DNA of 64,000 nucleotides, taken from contig CM069603.1 of assembly GCA_035771175.1 (NCBI GenBank), positions 29,375,308 through 29,439,307 of the forward strand, written 5' to 3'. This document shows positions 54,101 through 64,000 of this stretch, piece by piece. The position numbers and the translations under genes are program-made. Position 1 is the first letter of the stretch. Each line of letters opens with the position of its first letter. The notes beneath the pieces were generated by a model. That model was not told the origin of the DNA and made no database searches. It saw only the letters and a program-made list of their open reading frames with translations. This DNA comes from Paratinospora sagittata. Taxonomy: Eukaryota; Streptophyta; Magnoliopsida; Ranunculales; Menispermaceae.

Positions 54101-56660
54101 TACAATGTTGCATATAAAATAGTGGCTAAAGTATTGGTAAATAGGTTATAATCATGTCTCCCTAAAATTATATTTGAAAATCAAAGTGCATTTATTGGTA
54201 GAAGATTAATTATAGATAATATATCAGTAGCTCATGAAATCTTGCATCATATGAAAAATAAAAGAGTTGGTAAGAATGGTCTTGTAGCCCTAAAATTAGA
54301 CATGAGTAAAGCTTATGATCCATTAGAATGAGACTTCCTAAAGGAATAAATGAAGAAGTTGGTGTTTGCAAAGCAATGGATCTACCAAATGATGAAATGT
54401 GTTAAAACAATAAATACCCCATCATCATTAATGGAAAGATCTGTGGAGATATTTCTCCTTAACAGGGACTTCGTCAAGGAGATCCTCTTTCCCCATGTCT
54501 TTATTTTTTGTGCTAAAGGGTTACTTCATCTAATTAATAAGTTTGAGAGGAAAAAGTTAATTGAAGGCATTAAGATAGCATGACATAGCCAATCCACTGC
54601 CCATCTTCTTTTTGCTGATAGCAGCTTGATATTTTGCAACACATCAAATCAAAATGGAGAAGCATTGAAAGATCTTCTTAGAACCTATGAAAAAGCTTCG
54701 AGTTAGAAAATAAACATGGAAATATTAGCTATATTTTTCAGCCCAAAAGTATTAGAAGAACAGAAAGCAATCTTTAAGAACATTACTCAAATTAGAAGCT
54801 ACGATGGCATTCATAAATATCTTGGGCTCTCCTCTACGAGATGCAGGAAAAAAAAACCCTCAAATGTTTGAATACATAAAACCCAAAATGTGAAAGTTCC
54901 TGTAGAAATGGAAAGAGAGTTTGTTCTTGCTTGGTGGAAAATAAGTTCTTATTAAAGTAGTTGCTCAAGCATTGCCTACCTATTCCATGAGTTATTTCTG
55001 GATTGCTTAACAGTTGTGTAGAGACCTTAATTATATGATGGAAAAATTTTGGTGGGGATATACACAAAAAGTATTGAAGATACGTTAGAAAAAATGGTTT
55101 GATCTTTGTAGACCAAAAGTTATGAAAGTTATGAGCTTTAGAGATTTGGAAGATTTTAACAAGGCACTTCTTGCTAAACAAGGGTGAAGAGTTCTCTGTT
55201 ATCTAGATTCAATACTTACAAGAGTGTTCAAAGCAAAATACTTCCCAAACAACAAAATTTTGGATGCATAGGAGAAAAAAGGGTCGTCCCAAGCATGGCA
55301 AGCTAGGCATCATTCAGGCAAGGGATTTGTTATGTAAAGGGCTTAGACTGCACGTGGGAAATGGCTAGCATATTCATTTAAGGAGATACCCCTTTGGATT
55401 CCAAGGTTGTCAACAGTTAAGATCATTATGCCAAGTTCATTGGCAAATGACCATTTTGTAGTTGATTTCATTAATGAAGTCAAATGTTGGAACCTTGAGG
55501 CTCTCTAAAATGCAGTTTGGAGAAAGACTTGCATCTAATTCTCCAAATTCCTTTAAGTTGAAGAGAAGTGGATGATTAGCTTATATGACATTAAACAAAC
55601 AATGGAAGATTCGCTGTAAAAAATGGTTGCTAGTTGCAGAGATCCATAAAGGATGATGATAGCCTTTCTTCATCATGAGGACAAGACCTAAGCTGGAAGA
55701 AGTTATGGAATCTATTCTTACCTCTGAAGATTAAGGTTTTCTTTTGGAAAATTATGCATAATATCTTCCCCACAAATGCTACTTTATTCAGTAAACATAT
55801 CATCAAATTCCTTTTAAATGTAATCTTTGTCAAGAGGAGCCGAAAACTTTACTACATGAATTAGGAGAATATATTCATGCTAAGGAGAAATGGGGGCCTT
55901 CCTAGCTGCTATCCGAGTAGGAAGTTCTTGTTAATCTTATTTATTGCGGTAATTTGAATGAGTTGTTTCAAATTTCTGACAACAGCGAAGTGGAAGACTT
56001 CATTGGAATTTGTTGGAGCATATCTAGAAACAAGTTAATTAAATATGAAGACCCTCTTCAAAAGAATAATACATTAGTAACGCAATCCAATTCATTCAAC
56101 AATATCGTTTTATTCTTGCTATTTTTGTTGATCATGTTCAAAGAAGTAGAGTTTTTTCATGTTCCGCCAGATGATATTGATCTCAAAATGAATGTTGATG
56201 CTAGCGTCCACATAACCTCAAACACATGTTGGAATTTACGTCATTGTTTGTGACAACCAGGGGCAAGTTGTTGCAGCTTTGGCTAAGCATATGATGGGCA
56301 ATTTTTTTAGCTAAGGTGGTTGAAGCCATGGCCATTAGAAGGGTTTATTTTTGCACTTGATATAGGAATTTTTTATAGATATCATTGAAAGAGATTCTTC
56401 TAATATTATTAATGTCGTGCGTTCTGATGAAAAAAGATCTAGGGAGCCAGAGTTGTTGATGGAAGATTGAAAACAATTGCTCTCATTTTTTCCCAACATT
56501 CAAATCAATTCAGTGTATAGAGAATGTAATGAAGCTGCTCATAGATTAGGTCAATATGCTTTGAGCTTGGATAATGTTGTTGCTTGGTTGGAGGAAACTC
56601 CTCCCATCATTTTTCATATTGTACGACTAGAGACTCGTTCTCTTTAATTTTCCTCTTTAA
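51105..56660 (+). mobile_element. LINE with endonuclease, reverse transcriptase, zinc and RNase H remains, split by a solo LTR
   Basis: Plus strand, many stops and frameshifts. Endonuclease: VLTQDPNIVFLIETRLALSK (51130), WRFIGFYGEPEAS (51300), GDFNEILE-like (52975), CGLQDLGY (53070). Linker: EETYWKQKAKLDWLGDGDCN, SRFFHAKARDQRR (53560-53660, open 120-codon frame). Reverse transcriptase: GLRQGDPLSPCL-like (54470) and LLFADSSLIFC (54610), where the catalytic second Asp of FADD is Ser. C-terminal: HKYLGLSSTR (54815), LKIKVFFWKIMHNIFP-like (55730), and a worn RNase H to about 56600. The first 1.3 kb is divided at 51391-52953. It starts directly at the neighbouring LTR, so the LINE 5' end is lost or lies beyond 48.9 kb. 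Confidence 0.85.
51391..52953 (+). mobile_element. solo Ty3/gypsy LTR (Athila/Tat-type, 1563 bp) inside the LINE
   Basis: Starts TGATAATTAGG and ends TTTTACGCAACA. Flanks TCACA (51386-51390) and TCACC (52954-52958) match at four of five bases. LINE endonuclease sequence stops on one side and resumes on the other. A TATA box (CTATATAAAAACC) is at about 52042, followed by TTAGGGTTTTCAGAGGATCA and a purine-rich leader. The end region (GGAAACGATACTC, GGTATTGCATACTTGCA) is characteristic of Athila/Tat LTRs. No internal domain, so it is a product of LTR-LTR recombination. Confidence 0.82.
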
Positions 56661-56976
56661 ACTAAAAGATCATGAAACTCTTTTAATGTCAAAAGTTAAC
56701 AAAGATTAATATACTAAACATGAATTATATATGTACTGTGTAAATTATGTTTTTTGTAATAATGGATACACCAACATTGTTTCAAAATTACAAATGTTCT
56801 TCTATTTAAGATGATTTTACAAATAGTATCTTGAAACAATTATATAGGTTTTTTTTTTCATTAATCTTGTAATCAATAATGACACAACCTTACCATAATT
56901 GAACCCATGGGTTGATGTTATGTGTCCAAATATTGTTAGAGACAAGTTTAAATCCTTATACCTAAGAAATATATAA
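56661..56976. other. stretch between LINE and solo LTR
   Basis: AT-rich sequence with a T-run near 56850. It may include the LINE 3' UTR. Nothing else recognised. Confidence 0.5.
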
Positions 56977-58475
56977 TGTTGGTTTGATAATTTGATGATT
57001 ACAAATAACATTCTATATATCTAATTTTCTTGATGAAGTGTTTCAGTTTACATATTCAATTTATAATGATCATGAGAAAGTCAAAGTTTGATGATCAAGG
57101 AAAATCAAGCTTCAAGATTGTATTTTTCTTTTTTGTATATGCTTAAATCAATCTAGAGCTGTAGAATCAATATTTTTAGATCAATCAACCAATATCATTC
57201 ATGCACACGTGTTTTTCAAAGTCAAAATGTTTTCAAAAAGTCAAAGTTGACTAAAGTACTTTAAAATGAGTTTGATCTAAAAATATTTCAATTATACTTC
57301 ATTTAGCTGTATTTTCACCAAAATTCTTGAGCAAAATTATTTTGAACTTAAATTTTCGAAGAAAATTGATTTTGAAAGTTTTTAAGCGTCAGAAACATGC
57401 ATTATCTTTTAGAAACATGTTTCATTCTATCCAACTGAAGATTATGTCTTAGGCAAAAGATACGCGCTTCTTTTTGGAGAAACGCACTCTATTCTAAAGT
57501 GGAAAATGTCTTATTTTGAAACATTTTTCAAAAACGCGCTTCTTCTTTCAAATTCGTGCTTCAGTGTTTTGTGGTAGAATGGATAAAACATGATGGTAAA
57601 ACGTTTTTGCTTTAAGAAATGCACTTTTCTTTATTTTTACTGTACACTAATTTCAAAAAATGTTTGTTGCAATTATTGGCACGAGTTCCTAGACTCATTC
57701 GACCTAGACTGGTTATTGGAAATTAGGGTTTCTCTAACCCTAACCTTATATAAACCTAAGATAGAGCATTTTTTAAATGACTCTATTTCTCTAGCTATAA
57801 AATACTCCAATTCTCAAAAACTCCTTTGATTCTTCAACTTTCATTAATCATTCTTGGTTTTTGAGAAAAATAAAAAATCTATCTTTGATTCTTCTCAAAA
57901 AAGAGAAAAATCATCTTTGATTGATTTCAAATTTGTGAAAGTTCTTTGTGTTCAATCATCTCCATAGTTTTCCGATGATTTAAAGTAATCTTTGATTTGA
58001 GCTTTAACACTTTATCGGTCATCCAAAGATCAACAAGAAGGTTTCATTCATCAGTTGTGCATTCACTTTTATCATCATTGGCTAATTAATTTAGGGAGGT
58101 ATTCACTTCAAATTGTAAGTATTTCTAATGATTATTCGGTAAGAAACATCCTTCTCTATATTCTTTGTATTTCAAATTAGCTGGTTAGCTAATTTGAGAG
58201 TTTTTCTAACTGAGAAATAGTATTTGTAACCAGTTTGATCATCACTTGGAAGTAGGATTAGTTTTAGTGGAATTTGGGATATCTTGATCAGGGAAATCAA
58301 GTAGTGGACACAGGCTTTAGAAGCCGAACCACTCTAAATCAATTATATTCATTTTTTTTTTTTACATTTTCTGCACTTTTATTTTGATTATTAAGTTTTA
58401 ATTTGTAAAAGGTTATTTTTATGAAAACTTGCTAGTCCAATTTTCTCCCCTCTTGGACTGAAATCTAGGCCAACA
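56977..58475 (+). mobile_element. solo copia-type LTR (1499 bp)
   Basis: TGTTGGTTTGATAATTTG at the start and GAAATCTAGGCCAACA at the end (TGTTGG..CCAACA). Flanks TATAA (56972-56976) and TTTAA (58476-58480) match at four of five bases. A TATA box (CTTATATAAACC) is at about 57744. The U5 region GTGGACACAGGCTTTAGAAG, CCGAACCAC and the final TCTCCCCTCTTGGACTG parallel the LTR at 48938-51103. No coding content. Confidence 0.75.
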
Positions 58476-58582
58476 TTTAATTCATGTAGCTGAGAAAAAA
58501 AAAAAGCATTTATAATTCAGAAAAAAATTGTTTGTTATATCTATACTATTTATAAAAAGTCAAAATTCTTTTAACTTACAGT

Positions 58583-59115
58583 TAGGGGTGTTCATCTTAC
58601 CGACCGACCCAAACCTTTTGGGTTGAGTTGAGTTGGGTTGGGTTGAGTCTAGAACTTTATAACCCGATCTTGTTCGGGTTGGGTCAAGATTTGACAAGTA
58701 ACCCGAACTAATTAACTCGAACTAACCCGAACTAATAAAAAAAAATAGTTATTAATCTATTGATATTTTTGTCATAGACACTTACTATGATTGAATTAAT
58801 CAAAATTTTATGATGCAAGTAACATGAAAGAAATTATTTTAATAACTATCATAATACTTGCATTTGACTTAGAAATGATTTTATAAAATGTTATTTAGAC
58901 TTCTTAAATATATTAGGTGGATTTTACAATTTTATAATGAATATATGAGTAGACTAACCCGACCTGAACTAGCCCGAAGTTATTAGGATAGGTTTAAGGG
59001 TTTTATTGGGTTGCGTCGGGTTAGATGTTTTCAACCCAAACCTAATTGGGGGTTGGGTTGGTATTTGGCCAAAACCTAACCCAACTCAACCCAACCCAAT
59101 CCGTAAACACCCTTA
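58583..59115. mobile_element. non-autonomous hAT element of the GGGT-rich family (533 bp)
   Basis: Ends TAGGGGTGTTCATC and, from the right, TAAGGGTGTTTACGG. 8-bp duplication CTTACAGT (58575-58582) and CTTATAGT (59116-59123), one mismatch. Subterminal arrays of GGGTTGAGTTG- and CAACCCAACCC-type motifs are inverted. AT-rich middle, no gene. Confidence 0.82.
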
Positions 59116-59123
59116 CTTATAGT

Positions 59124-60285
59124 GCGCTACTTTTATCATAAATTCTCAAGTTACCCACTACTTTTCAATAAAAAATTGTTAAATAAATCTACATTAAAAA
59201 TACATTTATGGGTAATGTGGTAATAAGGCACTCAAAGATTTCTTTTGCAATGTTGGTAAATATGAGAATTATTTTTTTATTTTTTAAAAAATTATGAGAC
59301 CTATTTTAAGAATTATTCTTTCTTGTCATTTTCAGTCCCCTTTATTTATTTATTTTTGATAGCTTTCAGCACCCTTTTTACTTTATTTTTTTGGTAATTT
59401 TTAACCCATTTTATTCTCTTTTTTGGAAACTTTCAACCCTATTTGAACGTGTTGGAGTAGTTGAGGCAAGAGTGCTTCTAGCTGTAACTAGCTTAATTAA
59501 TAATTAGTAGATATATAACTGTAGATGCTTCGGATCATTTATACAACTGCATGTGATTAATGTTGCATTTCAAGAATCTTTGATAAAATTTTTATTTAAA
59601 CTTTCCCTATGACTCTATTTTGCAAGTTTGACACAGTGGAGCTTTCTTTGTTGCACTCTTGAACTTTATATGGCTTTCATGGGTGAGTGGATGCGGCAAT
59701 TAATGGGAGTAGAGCAATGTATATGTATGAATTTCCTCTAATCCCAAGCTCTCTCAAAGTTTTTGTTGAGAAAGAGGAGAACACGGCAATAGTGTGCATT
59801 TTCGTGCATTTCCATGTTAAATCTCTCTCAAAGTTTTTGTTGAGAAAGAGGAGAACACGGCAATAGTGTGCATTTCCATGTTAAATCTCTCTCAAAGTTT
59901 TTGTTGAGAAAGAGGAGAACATGGCAACATTGTGCATTTCCATGTTAAATCTTATAAACTATGACTATTGGATCCATATATATCAATAATAATGTTCAAT
60001 TTGTGCATTTTGTGAGAGTAGAGATGCCCAATTTTAGATTTGTTTTAGTGGCTGGAATGGTTCATTTCTCTTCCGAGCAATAAAATGTTTTGTGGCAGTA
60101 AAAATCTTTTTGTGGCAGTTTTTGTGGCAGTTGTGGTGGTGAACGATGCAATTGCTTTATGATGCTCCCTTCATTAATGCTAACGAGAGTTCACCTGTCG
60201 TTTGGAATTAAATGTCTATTGCAAGAACTGCTTCAGAGGTTGCGGGGCAGATGATCTGAGTCATATTTTCTTTCTTAATATTGTA
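59124..60285. other. stretch containing a tandem repeat, otherwise nothing recognised
   Basis: AT-rich. Holds the three-unit repeat at 59749-59950 and a cluster of TTTTTGTGGCAGT motifs at 60090-60140. No coding similarity. Confidence 0.45.
59749..59950. repeat. three-unit tandem repeat, 64-74 bp units
   Basis: Units start at 59749, 59823 and 59887 with CTCTCTCAAAGTTTTTGTTG and contain GAGAAAGAGGAGAACAYGGC. The first has a 10-bp internal duplication (TTTCGTGCA next to TTTCCATG); the third has two substitutions. Units are near-identical, so the expansion is recent. Confidence 0.92.
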
Positions 60286-60290
60286 ATTTT

Positions 60291-60661
60291 TGTTGAGATT
60301 TATGCAGCGGATCAAACATAAGCACGCACACACACAGATGCAAATCAAAGTAACAAGAAGAATGCACACAAATTTACGTGGTTCGGCGAAGATCCGCCTA
60401 TGTCCACGAGAGATGAAAATTTTACTAATCTGGGAGAATCCAGTTCAATACTTACAATGTCTCTTTATTTTCACTCTTACCTCTAAATCTCCAATACTAG
60501 GTATATATAGAGAGCTATAGACTTGGTTTCCAATTCAGATTGTGAAAGTTTCCTACTCAGTCCAGGAAACCAATACACTCAAAGAAACTAATAAAATAGA
60601 AACATATAAATAGAAAGTCCTCGGGTCCACAAAGTAGCCGAGCCACACACTATACATTATA
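60291..60661 (-). repeat. copia 3' LTR (371 bp)
   Basis: The plus strand starts TGTTGAGATTTATGCAGC. On the minus strand the LTR follows the purine tract CGCCAAGGTGGAGAT. It contains TTTACGTGGTTCGGCGAAGA, like the LTR at 46466-46871. A TATATATAG box is near 60502. The terminal dinucleotide on the right is eroded. Confidence 0.75.
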
Positions 60662-60699
60662 ATCTCCACCTTGGCGAGGACCACCACAAGTCACTAGCC

Positions 60700-61956
60700 A
60701 ATCAACCAAATCAACATCTCCAAACGCGCCCCTCGAGGCGCTCAACATTGTAAGATATTGATCAAGTTCAAGCAATGCTCAAACTTGACCGCTGGGACTG
60801 TCTTTGTCAGCATATTTGCAGGATTATCATTGGTACTAATCTTCTGTGAAGAAATCTCATCAACTTCAATAATCTCACGAACAAAATGGAAACGAACATG
60901 AATATGTTTGGTCCTGGCATGATGCACTTGGTTCTTAGCCAAATGAATGACACTCTAACTATCGCAATGAACTAGTACACTTTCCAGGGTAATCCCCAAG
61001 TTATCAATCAAACCTCGGAGCCATAAAGCCTCCTTCACAGCCTCTGTCATTGCCATATACTTAGCCTCAGTAGTAGACAAAGCAACTGTAGTCTACAACA
61101 CACACCTCCAACTGATAGGACCACATGCCAAAGTGAACACGTACCCTGTAATGGAACGTCGCTTGTCTAAATCACCAGCATAATCAGAATCTACATATCC
61201 ACTAATAAGTGAACCTGTACCACTGTCCCACTGAAAAACCAATCCTACATCCAATGTACCTCGAAGAAACTGCAACAACCATTTCACTACCTGCCAATGC
61301 TGCTTTCCAGGATCTGCCATATATCTACTGACAACACTCACTGCATGTGAAATGTCTAGCCTAGTGCACACCATAGCATGCATCAAGCTACCTACTGCAC
61401 TAGCATATGGAACATGACTCGTGTAATCACGTTCCTCATTGGTGCTCGGAGAGATATCTGCTGAAAGTCAAAAATGAGGAGCGTGAGTACATGAGTCAAG
61501 TATTTCCTCTGTGACAGATATAACTTACCTTTTTTCCTTTCTTTATGTATCTCCATACCAAGAATCTTCTTAGCTGCACCCAAATCTTTCATCTCAAACT
61601 TCTGACTCAGGTGAGATTTTAACATGTTGATCTCTTTCATGCTCTTAGCAACAATTAGCATGTCATCAACATACAAAAGTAAATAAACATAAGAGCCATC
61701 TGGAAGCTTCAGAAAGTAGACACAATTGTCATACTTGCTCCTCATCTATCTCTGCCTGATCATGAAGGTGTCAAACTTCTTATACCACTGTCTGGGTGAC
61801 TGCATAAGCCCATATAAGGACTTTTTCAGTTTGCATACATGATCACTCTTATCAGCAACCTCAAAGCTTTCAGGTTGCTTCATATAAATTGTCTCATCCA
61901 AGTCCCCATGTAAGAAAGTTGTCTTGACATCTAGTTGCTCCAACTCTAAGTCAAAT
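60700..61956 (-). pseudogene. copia reverse transcriptase and RNase H, 5' part cut off
   Basis: The minus strand starts at FDLELEQLDVKTTFLHGDLD (61950) and continues LYGLMQSPRQWYKKFDTFM, then, after a stop, LLLYVDDMLIVAKS (61670), MKDLGAAKKILGMEI and LYLSQRKYLTHVL. A frameshifted RNase H connection and domain follow: MVCTRLDISHAVSVVSRYM, ISGYVDSDYAGDLDKRRSIT, GYVF, AEAKYMAMTEAVKEALWLRG-like, [14 protein letters not shown] and [18 protein letters not shown]. The YVDD catalytic motif is intact; at least three stops or frameshifts kill the frame. Sequence N-terminal to the RT palm is absent because a gypsy LTR begins at 61957. Confidence 0.9.
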
Positions 61957-64000
61957 TGTCACGACCCACTATACGTGACGTCATGACCGGCACGGGAACC
62001 TCCGAGTATACCTCCGTCGGTACACCCGATGTCCCGTCAGCCTAAAATACATATACGAATCCCCAAAAAGAAATAAAAGTACATCATTAACAACCAACTA
62101 TCATGATCATAATGAAATAAAATATTACTTCTCCAAAGTTTTACAAACATAAAATTCCAGAGTCTTCAAAATGATACAAAACCCAACACATCCCAACTAT
62201 GTGTTAAATATACAATTACTAGGTGTTATCATATACATAATTATCAAAATACAAAACTAAATGTACATCACCTACATGAAACAAAAACAAGGGACGCTCC
62301 GCAGTCAAGCCTTCCCTTTTCCTTTTCTATCAGATCCTGAAAGAAGATGGTGAGGTGTGAGCTATAACCAACTCAGTGAATGTTATTTACAAGTGGCATA
62401 TTCACGCATTTATAAAACATGGTAAGATCATAAAACAGTTGAAATTGTCATGATGACGAAATATATTACATACATGCTAACATAATGCATCAAGTCATAC
62501 ATAAGACGATGCATAACATTTTGTAGTCATGCTCATGCAATCCTAACACCTCCTGAGTATGGGGGTTTCAAGGCCTGGTGCGCGACACACAGCGCCCGAA
62601 CACACACACAATACTCGTATTCTAATAGGGTTTATGGGGTCGTGCAGCACGTAGGATTAATTTAAACAAACCTACCCATACACAAGGCATAAAACCCTCT
62701 GCCAGGTACACAACTGGGATCGCCGCTAGACTTACGAGAATTCCCAAAAAGAGGAAATTCCAACTAGGGGCCTCAACCCAAATTGTCATCCCAATGAATT
62801 ATGCTCAAATGAATTTCATGGAATATTAAAACATGCATACCATCATACATAAGTATTTAAAACATTTCTATACTACAATGCCACATATAAATAATCCAAA
62901 AGTAAAAGAACACTCACACTTGATTGGCTAAGTCTAGCCAATCCAATTGCCAAAACTCTCCAATTGACTAAACGAGTTCAAGATCAATCACAAGACCTGG
63001 AAATAACATGGTTCACACAACTGAAAATCAGTCATAAAGTGTGTCAAAACCCCAGGTTCAAACCCAATCTAAAGTCAATTAGATTCTAAATTGATTACCC
63101 CCTTGAGCCAATTTCCATATTGCCCAACTTGATCATTTAGACTCAATTAAACTAAGATTGACCTAAATTGAATGTAATAGGGTGATCCCATGATCCAACC
63201 ACTAATATACATAAAATTCAATTATAATTAGGGTCAATTAGACTATACATCAAGTCAATTTCATCAATTGACTAAGTCTTGGTCAAAATCCCCAATTAGG
63301 CCAATATAAAACATAAAGTCAAAATGAACTAAGTCATATCAATTTAACATAGGTTCTAACATTTTAAACCCATGATTCTACTTAATTTGGGCCCAATTAA
63401 ACAATCCCCAAGTCAATTTCACAAATTGACTTGCTTTGGGTGAAAACTCCCAATTTGGGCAAAATCCCCAAATTACATGCAAAATTACCAAATACTTAGC
63501 CTAGATCAAAATTAGTCAACCTTAGGGTGTCCATTATGAGAACCCACTGAATTCAATCATCAAAAAACTCTAATCATGTCCAATTAGACCTACATTGCAT
63601 AATTTTCCAGATTTTATATCAAGAGCATCAAAAGCCCCAAATCTGGAAATTTTCATACATATGCCTTATTGCCAATTTTACACTAGGCCACCATGTTCAA
63701 CCATGAATTTTACTGATCTTGCAACATGGAATCATCCACAATGGCCACTAGATCAACATAGTTGACATGCAAACATTTTGAAAAAGTCTAAGGCCATAAA
63801 CTAAGTATAGGTCATTTGAACCAAACCTTCCAATTTCTTGCTAGAAATTGGGGCTTTCACCATTAGTGTACTCCTTGCACTCTCTAATCACGCATATGTG
63901 ATATGCAAGACTCAACTCCAACTTTGGTCTTCCACCCATCCAAGGTTCATCACAATTCATGCATCAAAATGAAACCCTCATGCTCAAAATAAAGCCATCA
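61957..64000 (-). mobile_element. Ty3/gypsy LTR inserted in copia, running off the window
   Basis: The plus strand begins TGTCACGACCCACTATACGT exactly where the copia frame stops; the minus strand therefore ends in GTGGGTCGTGACA, a common plant gypsy LTR end. The likely 5-bp target is CAAAT (61952-61956). The minus strand contains TTCACTGAGTTGGTTATAGC and CTCACACC near 62370, shared in outline with the LTRs near 18.0 and 42.3 kb. No protein similarity up to 64000. It is either a long 3' LTR or a solo LTR; the other end lies outside. Confidence 0.65.

Overview
The window is nuclear DNA of a flowering plant, most likely a eudicot. It is AT-rich, its one recognisable host gene has plant-style GT-AG introns, it holds TTTAGGG telomere-type repeats, and nearly everything else is plant-type transposable elements (Ty1/copia, Ty3/gypsy, LINE, SINE, TRIM, hAT). 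There are no rRNA genes, true tRNA genes, operons or CRISPR arrays. Only two loci look like host genes; the remaining coding traces are broken transposon proteins.

Left part (1-16.4 kb). The first four coding exons of a minus-strand gene for an NT-C2-domain coiled-coil protein (Arabidopsis At1g22060-like) lie between 41 and 2771; the rest runs off the left edge. Upstream of its ATG a candidate promoter and leader lie at 15.1-16.4 kb. The leader intron would then be about 12.4 kb long and packed with insertions: a poly(A)-tailed LINE, three non-autonomous hAT elements with 8-bp target duplications (two of them the same family in opposite orientation), LINE tails, a tandem duplication, TRIM fragments, microsatellites and an interstitial telomeric repeat.

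Middle-left (16.6-29.1 kb). A degraded hAT-like element and a gypsy LTR are followed by a copia fragment whose GAG-pre-integrase segment is tandemly duplicated. Next comes a structurally complete Ty3/gypsy element at 22127-29138, flanked by a perfect TTCAT duplication. It encodes gag and protease on the minus strand and has no reverse transcriptase or integrase. In their place are a ~44-bp minisatellite and an intron-containing antisense gene with its own TATA box. I consider this the most interesting object in the window.

Middle (29.1-46 kb). LTR remnants, a 148-bp perfect tandem duplication, a three-unit ~300-bp array, a complete 302-bp TRIM (76-bp LTRs, ATCAC duplication), tRNA-derived SINEs, a LINE RNase H fragment, one probable small host gene of 83 codons (39710-39961, minus strand, with TATA box) and small foldback or hAT elements.

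Right part (46-64 kb). A nested pile-up: a copia deletion derivative; two head-to-head copies of a minisatellite-bearing LTR; a SINE; a long LINE split by a solo gypsy LTR; a further solo LTR; an hAT element; and a copia RT-RNase H segment cut by a gypsy LTR that runs off the right edge. The insertion order can be read from the target duplications.
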